Under the pieces are notes generated by a model. It was given only the letters and a program-made list of their open reading frames with translations. It did no database searches and was not told where the DNA came from. 64,000 bases of DNA from Cuneatibacter sp. NSJ-177 (GTDB lineage: Bacteria; Bacillota; Clostridia; Lachnospirales; Lachnospiraceae), in contig NZ_JALIFO010000006.1 of the NCBI RefSeq assembly GCF_022867805.1, forward strand, positions 558,001 through 622,000, written 5' to 3'. The translations under genes and the position numbers were made by a program. Below, one piece after another: positions 8,661 to 16,510 of the stretch (positions are counted from its first letter, which is position 1; the number at the start of each line of letters is the position of its first letter).

Positions 8661-9314
8661 ATGTTCAGGCGATGGAAGAGGAATGGACCTACGTCGGTTT
8701 TCATTGTGAAAAAGGATCGGAAGTCCGAGGAAAAGAAAAAACGCTTTCAGGAGTTATTGGAGCTGGTCCGGGAATATGCAGTCCCGCGCAAAGCCCCTCT
8801 GACGACAGAGGAAATGATGGAGCATTTAAAAACTTTTTATGAGGCGGTGGAGATTCCGGCCTCGCCGGGGCAGATCTGGGCCATGAAAAGAAATGTGATT
8901 TCCAATTTTTTCCCAGAGATTTTGCCCTTTCCTGTCCGGCCCCCCAAGGGAGCGGGAAAAAAAGAACTGCTGACATGGGCGGAGCAGGAAGAGAAAGAGA
9001 ACGGGGCGTTCATCGACCGGCTCTCTCCGGATGAGCTGGGGCTGGTTCTGCATGTGTTTCGGATCCCGGAGCAAAAAAAGCAGGAGTATTGGGAAGAGGA
9101 GGATCAGACGGATCAGGATCTTTTGATCGAGTGGGAGGAGAGGACCGGACACATGACGGTCAGCGGGCCGGGCTGCCGGAAACTCGGCGACGAGCTGATT
9201 TTGTGGAAGGGAGTCACCAAAGAAGACTTGGAGAAGGAGACGCCGGTGTTTTATTCCTATGCGGCTGCTCTGCGGGATTCCGGCAGGCTGGACCGGGGAG
9301 AACTGCCATGGTGA
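8661..9314 (+). CDS. Unknown protein, coupled to a DUF1848 gene
   Basis: 217 residues from ATG 8661 (AAAGGA upstream). I do not recognise the family. It is soluble, charged, rich in Glu, Lys and Trp, with no signal peptide, membrane segment or clear metal motif; residues about 15-45 and 100-125 look helical. The stop overlaps the start of the DUF1848 gene (ATGGTGA), and it follows an MBL hydrolase by 11 bp, so the three products are probably made together. A partner role for the Fe-S protein is inferred from this coupling only. Confidence 0.7.
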   Translation: MFRRWKRNGPTSVFIVKKDRKSEEKKKRFQELLELVREYAVPRKAPLTTEEMMEHLKTFYEAVEIPASPGQIWAMKRNVISNFFPEILPFPVRPPKGAGKKELLTWAEQEEKENGAFIDRLSPDELGLVLHVFRIPEQKKQEYWEEEDQTDQDLLIEWEERTGHMTVSGPGCRKLGDELILWKGVTKEDLEKETPVFYSYAAALRDSGRLDRGELPW

Positions 9315-10207
9315 TCAGCGCCAGCCGCCGCACGGATCTTCCCTGTTTTTATTCGGATTGGTTTTTCCGCCGTCTGTCCGAAGGCTATGTATGCGTGAGA
9401 AATCCGTTCAACGCCCGCCAGGTCAGCCGGATTTCACTGGATCCGCAGGAGGTGGAGGGGATCGTGTTTTGGACGAAAAATCCTCTGCCTATGCTGAAAC
9501 GCGTCTCCGAACTGCCGCCGGTCCCTTCGTATTTTCAGTTTACCCTGACCGGCTACGGCCGGGATGTGGAGCCGGGCCTTCCGGATAAGCGGGAGGTTTT
9601 GATTCCCGCCTTTCAAGAACTGTCGCGCCGTCTGGGGCCGGGGCGGGTGGTGTGGCGGTATGACCCGGTCTTTCTCAGCCCCGATTACCCTGCAGAATAT
9701 CACAAAAAGGCCTTTGCAGAGATTGCCGGACGCCTTGCCGGCTATACGGATGAGGTGGTGATCAGCTTTTTGGATCTTTACGTCAAAATCAGAAAAAATG
9801 TCCGGGATCTGAACGCGGCCGTGGGGGAGGAAGAGACGCTCCGCGAATTGGTCCGGTATTTCGCAGGGATTGCAAAACAGTGCGGGATGACGATTGTTTC
9901 CTGCGCGGAGGAGATGGATCTTTCCGGCGAAGGGATTGCCCACGGCTCCTGCATCGACTCCGTCCGGCTGAAGCATCTGGGAGCCGCCCGGCTGAATGGA
10001 AAAAAGGATTCCGGACAGCGCGGCGCCTGCGGCTGCATCAAAAGCGTGGATATCGGGACCTACCACACCTGTGGAAACGGCTGCCTTTACTGTTACGCCA
10101 ATTTCAGCCCGGAACGGGTGAATCGCCAGCGTGAGAAATACCGGGAGGGATCTCCTCTGCTGTGCGATGAGCTTTGGGATCAGGACACTATTAGGGAACG
10201 GAAATGA
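9308..10207 (+). CDS. DUF1848 Fe-S protein (radical-SAM-like cysteine cluster at the C-terminus)
   Basis: 299 residues; ATG 9308 overlaps the preceding stop. The start MVISASRRTDLPCF and the segment VFWTKNP are typical of DUF1848. Near the C-terminus C255-x3-C259-x2-C262 (HTCGNGCLYCYA) matches the cysteine spacing of radical SAM enzymes, which normally carry it near the N-terminus; two more cysteines (GACGC) lie just before. The family is described as uncharacterised with this reversed placement. A [4Fe-4S] cluster is therefore likely; SAM chemistry is unproven. Function unknown. Confidence 0.85.
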   Translation: MVISASRRTDLPCFYSDWFFRRLSEGYVCVRNPFNARQVSRISLDPQEVEGIVFWTKNPLPMLKRVSELPPVPSYFQFTLTGYGRDVEPGLPDKREVLIPAFQELSRRLGPGRVVWRYDPVFLSPDYPAEYHKKAFAEIAGRLAGYTDEVVISFLDLYVKIRKNVRDLNAAVGEEETLRELVRYFAGIAKQCGMTIVSCAEEMDLSGEGIAHGSCIDSVRLKHLGAARLNGKKDSGQRGACGCIKSVDIGTYHTCGNGCLYCYANFSPERVNRQREKYREGSPLLCDELWDQDTIRERK

Positions 10208-10245
10208 CGAAATACATTTTTCGGATAAATATATCCAATATATGA

Positions 10246-10270
10246 TTTCATAAGTATTTTCAATATGAAA
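10246..10270. promoter_or_regulatory. Candidate operator upstream of citDEF
   Basis: Perfect inverted repeat TTTCATA (10246-10252), 11-nt spacer, TATGAAA (10264-10270), ending 25 bp before the -35 box. The position suits an activator site; no regulator is encoded nearby. Confidence 0.4.
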
Positions 10271-10295
10271 CCTACGTTTTTTATGCGTAAATCCG

Positions 10296-10324
10296 TTGCA
10301 TTTTCAGACAAGCGTGTGTATAAT
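10296..10324 (+). promoter_or_regulatory. Promoter of citDEF
   Basis: TTGCAT (10296-10301), 17-bp spacer, perfect TATAAT (10319-10324); the leader is about 55 nt and ends in GAGGAG before citD. Confidence 0.85.
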
Positions 10325-10385
10325 GAAAGTGTTTAAAAATGATTTACCTCTGTGGGGGTAAACAAAACAATGAGGAGGATATCTC

Positions 10386-10685
10386 ATGGAAGTGAAAGGC
10401 ACGGCGATGGCTGGAACGCTGGAATCCAGTGATGCCCAGGTTACAGTAGAGCCTGGCACCAACGGAATCGAGCTGACCATCGAAAGCAGCGTAATCAATC
10501 AGTATGGAAGAAAGATTCGCGCGACGGTAATGGAGACCTTAGAGCGTCTGGATGTAAAGAATGCTAAGGTGACCGTAGTGGATAAGGGCGCACTGGACTG
10601 CACCCTGAAAGCGAGAGTGGAAGGCGCGGTATTCCGTTCGAACGGGATCACTGAAAACCTGCCGTGGGGAGGTGCTATTAGATAA
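10386..10685 (+). CDS. citD: Citrate lyase acyl carrier (gamma) subunit
   Basis: 99 residues, normal for CitD. The N-terminal segment GTLESSD contains Ser14, the known attachment point of the 2'-(5''-phosphoribosyl)-3'-dephospho-CoA group in characterised citrate lyases. CitD carries the acetyl and citryl thioesters between the alpha and beta subunits. First gene of the operon, preceded by GAGGAG; its stop overlaps citE by one base. Genes for making and attaching the prosthetic group (citX, citG) and for acetylating it (citC) are not in the visible neighbourhood. Confidence 0.95.
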   Translation: MEVKGTAMAGTLESSDAQVTVEPGTNGIELTIESSVINQYGRKIRATVMETLERLDVKNAKVTVVDKGALDCTLKARVEGAVFRSNGITENLPWGGAIR

Positions 10686-11584
10686 TGAATCCGAATTTAA
10701 ACAGATTAAGAAGAAGTATGATGTTCCTGAACTGCCAGAAACCTGGCCTGATCAAGGATCCCTATATCTATAAACCCGACTCCATTATGCTGGACCTGGA
10801 AGACGCTGTTGCGGAAAACCAGAAAGACGCCGCCAGATATTCCCTGTACCATGCGCTGCAGGAGATCGACTACCGCGGAGTGGAGAGAGTCGTTCGTATC
10901 AATGGTCTGGATACCCCTCACTGGAAAGAAGATGTGCGTGTCTGCGTAGCAGGACGCTGCGATTCCATCCGTATCCCGAAGGTAGAGAGCGCTCAGGACG
11001 TCGTGACGATTGAGAAGGCGATGGAAGAGGCGGAAGAAGAGTTCGGCGTGGAGAAGGGAAGCATCCTTCTGATGGCTGCCCTGGAGTCCTGTAAGGGCGT
11101 AATCAACGCTTACGAGATCTGCCAATCCTCCCCGCTGCTGTTCGGCGTGGCTCTGTCCGGCGGTGACTACACTAAGGATCTGCAGACCACCATCTCCGGC
11201 ACCGGCGTAGAGTTTACTTGGGCCAGAGGCATGATGATCAACGCGGCCCGCGCGGCTGGCGTACAGTGCTTCGATACGGTATTTACGAACCTGGATGACA
11301 TGGACGGCTTTATTGCAGAGACCAAGATGATCAAAGCCATGGGCTTCGACGGAAAATCTATCGTGAACCCCAGACAGATCGAGCCGACCCACAAGATTTT
11401 CACCCCTACCGAGAAGGAAATCATCAAGGCGGAAAAGATTGTCAAGGAAGTCGACGAGAAGAAGGCCCTGGGCATCGGCGTATTTACGGTTGACGGCAAG
11501 ATGATTGATATTGCGTTCTATCCTGGAGCGAAGAGAACGATTGAGCTGGCCAAGGCTGCCGGCGTATATGAGGGGGATTTGTAA
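10685..11584 (+). CDS. citE: Citrate lyase beta subunit (citryl-ACP lyase)
   Basis: 299 residues, full length for CitE, an HpcH/HpaI-type TIM-barrel lyase that splits citryl-ACP into oxaloacetate and acetyl-ACP. Typical features are RRSMMF at the N-terminus, DLEDAV (Mg-binding acidic cluster) near residue 37, RINGLDT, and the GKSIVNPRQIE stretch. It starts on the last base of citD and is followed by citF after one base, so the three subunits are coupled. The cit genes use a more biased codon set (GGC, CTG, AAG) than their neighbours, suggesting high expression. Confidence 0.95.
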   Translation: MNPNLNRLRRSMMFLNCQKPGLIKDPYIYKPDSIMLDLEDAVAENQKDAARYSLYHALQEIDYRGVERVVRINGLDTPHWKEDVRVCVAGRCDSIRIPKVESAQDVVTIEKAMEEAEEEFGVEKGSILLMAALESCKGVINAYEICQSSPLLFGVALSGGDYTKDLQTTISGTGVEFTWARGMMINAARAAGVQCFDTVFTNLDDMDGFIAETKMIKAMGFDGKSIVNPRQIEPTHKIFTPTEKEIIKAEKIVKEVDEKKALGIGVFTVDGKMIDIAFYPGAKRTIELAKAAGVYEGDL

Positions 11585-11585
11585 G

Positions 11586-13148
11586 ATGATTAATGCTGTA
11601 GGTAGAGATATTCCTGAAAAAGTATTGCAGGATACTGGTATGAAAGTATTCCAGGGCGCCTATGCTCGTCACAACCAGACTTATAAAAAGGCTGCCCCGA
11701 CGGTCCGCGGAGTTGTGGATCCCAATGAGAGCAAGATGGTGGAATCCATCGCAGAAGTTCTGAAAAAGTGCGGAATCAAAGATGGTATGACCCTTTCCTT
11801 CCATCATCATTTCCGTGAAGGCGACTATGTGGTAAACATGGTCATGGAAGAAGTACATAAGATGGGCATCAAGGACATCACGATCTGCGCCAGCTCTCTG
11901 GGTAAGGCGCACAATCCGATCGTTCCGATGATCGAGGACGGTACGGTCACCGGCATCCAGTCCTCCGGCGTCCGCGGCAAGATCGGAGAAGCGATTTCCA
12001 CCGGTAAGCTGCAGGGCTACGCGATCATGCGTTCTCACGGCGGCCGTGTCCGCGCCATCGAAGAGGGCGATGTGCATATCGATATCGCTTTCATCGGCGC
12101 TCCGACCTGCGACGAGTACGGCAACATGAGAGCTGTCGGCGGAAAGAGTGACTGCGGCGTTCTGTCCTACGCGGTGGTGGATGCAATGTATGCCGATAAG
12201 GTGGTTGCGATCACCGATACCCTGGTTCCTTATCCGAACCTTCCGGCCAGCATCTCCCAGATTTATGTGGACTACGTTGTGAAAGTGGATGAGATCGGAA
12301 ACCCGGCCAAGATTGCGACCGGCGCTGCGAAACCCACTACGGACGTTCGTAAGATCATGATGGCGAACTACTGCACCCAGTTCGTAATCAACACCCCTTA
12401 CTTCAAGAATGGTTTCACCTATCAGACCGGTGTCGGCGGAGCTTCCATCGCTTCCACGATTTCCCTGGGCGAGATCATGAGAGAAAGAGGAATCAAGATG
12501 GGCCTCGGCCTCGGCGGTATCGCGGGTCCGATGTGCAAACTGCTGGAGGAAGGCCTGATCGAGAAACTGGTAGATACCCAGGACTTCGACCTGACCGCCA
12601 TCGAGTCCATCAAGAACAACCCGAATCATTATGAGATCACTGGTTCCGAGTATGCGAACCCGATGAACAAGGGCGCGTATGTCAACCAGCTGGATTTCGT
12701 GATTCTGGCATCTCTGGAAGTAGACGTAAACTTCAACTGTAACGTGGTAGTGGATTCCAACGGCATGGTTACCGGTGCTCAGGGCGGACATCCCGACACG
12801 GCTGCCGGCGCGAAGTGCACGATCGTTATCGCTCCGCTGTTGCAGGGCCGTACCCCGGCGATCTGCTCCAATGTAACGACAGTTACCACTCCTGGTGAGA
12901 CGGTTGACGTTGTCATCACGGACTATGGTATTGCCATCAACCCTCGCCGCCAGGATCTGATCGAGGCGATGAAGGGTGTCAAGCTGCCGTTCAAGACCAT
13001 CGAAGAGCTGCGTGACATTGCTTACTCCATCGTTGGAGAGCCTGAACCGGTTGAGTTCGGCGACAGAGTCGTTGGTATCATCGAGAGCCGCGACGGCACG
13101 ATCATCGACGTAGTTCGTCAGATCAAGCCTTTTGAGTTCAACGACTAA
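11586..13148 (+). CDS. citF: Citrate lyase alpha subunit (citrate-ACP transferase)
   Basis: 520 residues from ATG 11586, just after the citE stop; GAGGGGG inside the end of citE is the ribosome binding site. CitF swaps acetate for citrate on the CitD carrier. It is collinear with known CitF from the N-terminal GRDIPEK to GGHPDTAAGAK, a glycine-rich CoA-transferase-like region, and ends in the usual IIDVVRQI stretch. Last gene of the operon, followed by a bidirectional terminator. With CitD and CitE it forms the complete lyase that opens citrate fermentation; no citrate transporter is adjacent. Confidence 0.95.
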   Translation: MINAVGRDIPEKVLQDTGMKVFQGAYARHNQTYKKAAPTVRGVVDPNESKMVESIAEVLKKCGIKDGMTLSFHHHFREGDYVVNMVMEEVHKMGIKDITICASSLGKAHNPIVPMIEDGTVTGIQSSGVRGKIGEAISTGKLQGYAIMRSHGGRVRAIEEGDVHIDIAFIGAPTCDEYGNMRAVGGKSDCGVLSYAVVDAMYADKVVAITDTLVPYPNLPASISQIYVDYVVKVDEIGNPAKIATGAAKPTTDVRKIMMANYCTQFVINTPYFKNGFTYQTGVGGASIASTISLGEIMRERGIKMGLGLGGIAGPMCKLLEEGLIEKLVDTQDFDLTAIESIKNNPNHYEITGSEYANPMNKGAYVNQLDFVILASLEVDVNFNCNVVVDSNGMVTGAQGGHPDTAAGAKCTIVIAPLLQGRTPAICSNVTTVTTPGETVDVVITDYGIAINPRRQDLIEAMKGVKLPFKTIEELRDIAYSIVGEPEPVEFGDRVVGIIESRDGTIIDVVRQIKPFEFND

Positions 13149-13177
13149 TCATACTTTCATAAGAGAATGATAAAAAG

Positions 13178-13206
13178 ACCGGCGTCCGTAGAGGGCGCCG
13201 GTTTTG
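13178..13206. terminator. Bidirectional terminator between citF and the TRIC-type gene
   Basis: Ten-bp GC-rich stem (13178-13187 with 13193-13202, one G-U) with TTTT on the plus side and a run of A (T on the minus strand) on the other, serving both convergent genes. Confidence 0.85.
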
Positions 13207-13233
13207 CTATTCAAGCAGTATTCATATTTTGTA

Positions 13234-13899
13234 TCAAAGAGATGCGGAGTCCTTGTCCTGCCGGATTCTTGGCAGATTCCAGCGATAGTGGGCCGCCAGC
13301 AGCCGGATTAAGAAGATCACGAATCCGCCTGCGATCATGGAAGGGATATCTCCGATGGCCTGCCGCAGATAAATACAGGCCAAAGCGCCGACGAGCGAGG
13401 CCACGGCGTAGACATGCTTGGAAAAAATATAGGGAACCGAACCGGCCAGCACATCCCGGAGTACTCCGCCGCCGACACCGGTGATCATGCCGACGAAAAG
13501 CAGGAGGAAGGTACTTTCATAGGAAGCGGAGACGGCCGTGTGGATTCCGATTACCGTAAAAGCGGCGAGACCGATGGAATCACAGGTGGTCATCACCCGT
13601 TCATAGAGGCAAAAAAAACGCCTTTGCAGAATTGCCTGATTGTGATACACGATCACAAACAACAGCGTGGAGATGGCGGCGGCGCAAAGCGTGTAGACCG
13701 GAGCCTGGAACGTACTGGGCGGATTGATCCCCAAGGTCACGTCCCGGATGACCCCTCCGCCGACAGCCGTCACGATCCCAAGTACATTGACGCCGAACAG
13801 ATCCATTCCCTTCCGGATTCCGGTTAAGGCCCCGGAAGAGGCGAAAGCAAGAGTTCCCATAATTTCCATCAAAAATACGGCAAGAGCAGAATAACTCAT
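13234..13899 (-). CDS. TRIC/UPF0126 family membrane protein
   Basis: 221 residues from ATG 13899 (GGAGA nine bases upstream); a longer frame would begin above the promoter's -10. Seven hydrophobic segments in two repeats, each with the family signature: AVGGGVIRDV and GVGGGVLRDV. Bacterial UPF0126/YadS proteins are homologues of trimeric intracellular cation channels, and some have been linked to glycine movement. It sits in the cytoplasmic membrane and is expressed alone. The transported species is not predictable. Confidence 0.88.
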   Translation of the reverse strand: MSYSALAVFLMEIMGTLAFASSGALTGIRKGMDLFGVNVLGIVTAVGGGVIRDVTLGINPPSTFQAPVYTLCAAAISTLLFVIVYHNQAILQRRFFCLYERVMTTCDSIGLAAFTVIGIHTAVSASYESTFLLLFVGMITGVGGGVLRDVLAGSVPYIFSKHVYAVASLVGALACIYLRQAIGDIPSMIAGGFVIFLIRLLAAHYRWNLPRIRQDKDSASL

Positions 13900-13933
13900 T
13901 TTCCATGATCTCCAGTCATTTTCTAGCAGTTCC

Positions 13934-13962
13934 ATTATACATTGGTAAAATAGGAAAAGCAA
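13934..13962 (-). promoter_or_regulatory. Promoter of the TRIC-type gene
   Basis: On the minus strand TTGCTT (13962-13957), 17-bp spacer, perfect TATAAT (13939-13934), 35 bp before the start codon. Confidence 0.75.
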
Positions 13963-13998
13963 CGCATCGCACCTAGGAAATTTGGAGGGGATTGGAGA

Positions 13999-14027
13999 TT
14001 GCATCCTGATCTTTTTTGTGTTAAACT
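13999..14027 (+). promoter_or_regulatory. Promoter of the VanW-family gene
   Basis: TTGCAT (13999-14004), 17-bp spacer, TAAACT (14022-14027); leader about 55 nt. Confidence 0.65.
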
Positions 14028-14086
14028 AAATGCAGAAAATGTCGAATTTTAGGGAAAGAAAGAACAGGTGTGTAGGGGGACATCGT

Positions 14087-15631
14087 ATGAAAAAAGGATT
14101 AGGATTATTCGTCTTGGCCGCGGTTGTTTTTACAGTCGCATGGGGGCAGCCCGTTTACGCCGAAACGGAAGAAAACCCGGTTATTGAAACCGGCGTCTGC
14201 GCAGGCGAGGTGGATTTGGGCGGCCTGACAAAAGAAGAAGCCAAGGAAAAATTGGATGCCTACTATCAGCAGTTGGCGGAGTCGGCCTTCACGGTCACCG
14301 CAGACGGCCGGCCGGTGGAGACCACTCTGGCTCAGCTGGGCTTTTCGTGGGACTCCGAATCCGTGGCGGAGGAAGCGGTCCGGCAGGGAAAGGGCGGTTC
14401 GATCTTAAGCCGCTATATCGAGCGCAAGGATCTGGAGAACGGGGAAGTTAATTTAACGGTTCCCTATACTCTGGATACCAAGGCGGTGGCCGCTTTTGTC
14501 GGAGTACAGGTGGCTGCTCTCGACACGCCGCCTCAGGATGCCACGATCACACGGGAGGACGGCGCTTTTGTCGTCACCAGTGAGATCAATGGATTGCAGA
14601 CCAACAAAGTGGAGACCGTCAAGGCGGTGGAAGACGCCGTTGCCCAGCAGTTGGGAGAGAACATGACGGTGGAAGCCATCGCAGAGGTTACAAAGCCGGC
14701 ATGCACCAGCGAGGTTCTGAATCAGATTCAGGATCTGCTGGGAGATTGCACCACGGATGTTTCCGGAACGGACGCCCGTTATACCAATGTGAAGGTGGCG
14801 TCGGGAAATATCAATGGCAAGGTTTTGATGCCGGGCGAGTCTGCGTCGGCCAGTACCATGATGAAAAAGAGAACAGCGGCCAACGGATACAAAAAGGCGC
14901 CGCAGTATGTGGATGGAAGATCCGAGGATGCTTACGGCGGAGGCGTCTGCCAGGTGTCGTCGACGCTCTATAACGCTTTGCTGGATGCGGAGCTCCAGAT
15001 CGACGAGAGGCATCCCCACTCGATGCTGATTTCTTACCTGAAGCCTTCCAAGGATGCCGCGATTGCGGACGGCGCCAAGGACCTGCGTTTTACAAACAAC
15101 ACGGAAAATCCGATTTATATTGAAGCATATTGTTCCGACCGGAAACTGACCTTCAATATCTATGGTGTAGAAACCAGACCGTCCAACCGCGAAGTGGTCT
15201 ATGAATCCCATACGGTTTACCGCAGCCAGCCTGCGGACATCATTAAATATGATCCCAGCCAGCCGGTGGGGTATACTTCCTCCACAGGGCAGCGCCATCC
15301 GAACGCCAAGTCGTATCTGGAAAAGGTGGTCTATGTGGATGGACAGGAAGTCAGCCGGGAGCGGCTGCACACCGACAGCTACAGCAGCTCGGTGAAGACG
15401 ATTATCCAGGGGACCGGCGGGGTGGATCCCAATGCGCCGGTGGATCCGGTGACGCCGGATCCTCAGCCGAACCCGAATCCTTCGCCGAGTCCGGATCCTT
15501 CGCCGAGTCCGGATCCCGCGCCTGACCCGCAGCCAGATCCAGAACCTGCTCCGGAACCGGAACCTGACCCGGAGCCTGCGCCAGATCCAGAACCTGCCCC
15601 AGCGCCTGAGGAAGGTGGAGCGGAAGCCTGA
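14087..15631 (+). CDS. Secreted VanW-family protein with proline-rich tail
   Basis: 514 residues from ATG 14087 (TAGGGGGA upstream). An N-terminal signal peptide (KKGLGLFVLAAVVF, likely cut after VYA) is followed by peptidoglycan-binding-like (YoaR/PG_binding_4) repeats over about 35-215, a VanW domain at about 240-380 (PGESAS..., GGGVCQVSSTLYNA), and a beta-rich segment. The last 70 residues are a Pro/Asp/Glu tail of PDP, PEP and PSP units, probably a wall-spanning or wall-associated spacer; I see no LPXTG motif. VanW proteins are found in some vancomycin-resistance clusters, but the function of the domain is not settled. A cell-envelope role outside the membrane is inferred. Confidence 0.88.
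   Translation: MKKGLGLFVLAAVVFTVAWGQPVYAETEENPVIETGVCAGEVDLGGLTKEEAKEKLDAYYQQLAESAFTVTADGRPVETTLAQLGFSWDSESVAEEAVRQGKGGSILSRYIERKDLENGEVNLTVPYTLDTKAVAAFVGVQVAALDTPPQDATITREDGAFVVTSEINGLQTNKVETVKAVEDAVAQQLGENMTVEAIAEVTKPACTSEVLNQIQDLLGDCTTDVSGTDARYTNVKVASGNINGKVLMPGESASASTMMKKRTAANGYKKAPQYVDGRSEDAYGGGVCQVSSTLYNALLDAELQIDERHPHSMLISYLKPSKDAAIADGAKDLRFTNNTENPIYIEAYCSDRKLTFNIYGVETRPSNREVVYESHTVYRSQPADIIKYDPSQPVGYTSSTGQRHPNAKSYLEKVVYVDGQEVSRERLHTDSYSSSVKTIIQGTGGVDPNAPVDPVTPDPQPNPNPSPSPDPSPSPDPAPDPQPDPEPAPEPEPDPEPAPDPEPAPAPEEGGAEA
15481..15516 (+). repeat. 18-bp perfect tandem duplication in the VanW tail
   Basis: TTCGCCGAGTCCGGATCC occurs twice back to back (15481-15498, 15499-15516), encoding the repeated SPSPDP units. 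In frame, so tail length can vary without breaking the gene. Confidence 0.9.
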
Positions 15632-15716
15632 CGGTTGACAGACAGGCGGAGATCCCCTTTTCGTGGGGGAAGGAGAGCCTGACTGAGAGCGGCAAGAAAA
15701 AGAGAATATGGATCAA

Positions 15717-15752
15717 AACAGCCTCCGTGAAATTTAAGGAGGCTGTTTTTTG
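15717..15752 (+). terminator. Terminator after the VanW gene
   Basis: Ten-bp perfect stem (15717-15726 with 15738-15747) followed by a T run. It lies 86 bp after the stop. Confidence 0.88.
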
Positions 15753-15757
15753 TTCGA

Positions 15758-15768
15758 TAGGAAATTCC
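15758..15768. repeat. TAGGAAATTCC intergenic motif, copy 1
   Basis: Six bases after the terminator T run. The same 11-mer or its complement recurs at 19742, 53320 and 54648. Confidence 0.6.
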
Positions 15769-15885
15769 TTCTTCTCCTTCGTTCACTGGGAAGGGAGGCT
15801 GCATTCCCGGTATTCTTGTCAATGCGAGGAAGTTTCTTTGAAATCGAAAGTTTTGGGCGGGTTTCTTCCCAAATAAAGTAAGATA

Positions 15886-15894
15886 TGTTATACT
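15886..15894 (+). promoter_or_regulatory. Extended -10 promoter of the GNAT/QueG-like operon
   Basis: TGTTATACT (extended -10); a weak TTCCCA -35 at 15866-15871 is 17 bp away. The leader to the start codon is about 105 nt. Confidence 0.6.
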
Positions 15895-15910
15895 AATAAC
15901 AAACTTAGTC

Positions 15911-15973
15911 CGCTGCGGGGAGAGGGGAAGAGCCTTCCGCCGGCAGCAAAGAATTTCGCCTGCGGAATTCTTT
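15911..15973 (+). promoter_or_regulatory. Structured leader of the GNAT gene: two hairpins
   Basis: Hairpin A pairs GCTGC (15912-15916) with GCAGC (15943-15947), with an inner GGAAG/CTTCC stem. Hairpin B is an 11-pair stem AAAGAATTTCG (15948-15958) with CGGAATTCTTT (15963-15973). Hairpin B resembles the one at 63096. The rest of the 15632-16006 gap holds the terminator, the 11-mer and the promoter, and no gene that I can support. Confidence 0.5.
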
Positions 15974-16006
15974 CAAAGAAATCATTTGGAGAAAGGGGTG
16001 ACCAAT

Positions 16007-16510
16007 ATGTTAAAAAATTTGGTCATGCGTGACGCGGAGGAGAAAGACGTTCCGGTCATGTATCAGTTTGCCAGGGAATTGGCAGAGTATGAAGGCATGG
16101 GGGAGGAAATGGTGGCAACCGAGGAATCCTACCGGGAGTGGATTTTCCAGAAAAAATTTGCCCGCGCCAAGATTGCGGAGCTGGACGGAGAACCAGTTGG
16201 ATGGATGGTGTATTGGTGCACGTTTTCCACTTTCCTTGGGAAGAGCGGTATTTTCCTGGAGGATTTGTACGTCAGCCCCAAACATCGGAGAAAAGGAATC
16301 GGGACCGCGATGCTGCAATACCTGGCGAAACGGGTGGTGGAGACGGGATGCGGGCGTCTGGAATGGGCCTGTCAGGACTGGAACGCGCCGACGATCCGTT
16401 TCTATAAATCTTTTGGGGCAAAAGCCATGCGCCAGTGGAGCAGTTACCGCCTGGACGGAGTGGAGCTGACGCAGCTGGCCGGGATACAGACGGAGGGAAG
16501 CGGCGAGTGA
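16007..16510 (+). CDS. GNAT N-acetyltransferase, diamine-acetyltransferase-like
   Basis: 167 residues from ATG 16007 (GAAAGGGG upstream). A single GNAT domain: acetyl-CoA loop region HRRKGIGTAML (about residues 95-105) after the beta-4 strand FLEDLYVSP, and WNAPTIRFYKSFGA near the end. This last segment and the tyrosine-containing tail are like the spermidine/spermine N1-acetyltransferase branch, so a polyamine or other small amine is a plausible substrate. The stop overlaps the GTG start of the next gene, so the two are coupled. Confidence 0.85.
   Translation: MLKNLVMRDAEEKDVPVMYQFARELAEYEGMGEEMVATEESYREWIFQKKFARAKIAELDGEPVGWMVYWCTFSTFLGKSGIFLEDLYVSPKHRRKGIGTAMLQYLAKRVVETGCGRLEWACQDWNAPTIRFYKSFGAKAMRQWSSYRLDGVELTQLAGIQTEGSGE

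Noticed and set aside
11484-12791. 435-codon open frame on the minus strand
   Set aside because: Fully antisense to citF, rich in His and Arg, without ribosome binding site or family match; a by-product of GC-biased codons in citF.
15463-15616. CRISPR-like or satellite repeat
   Set aside because: The repetition is the in-frame Pro/Asp coding tail of the VanW protein, with only one 18-bp tandem duplication and no spacers.
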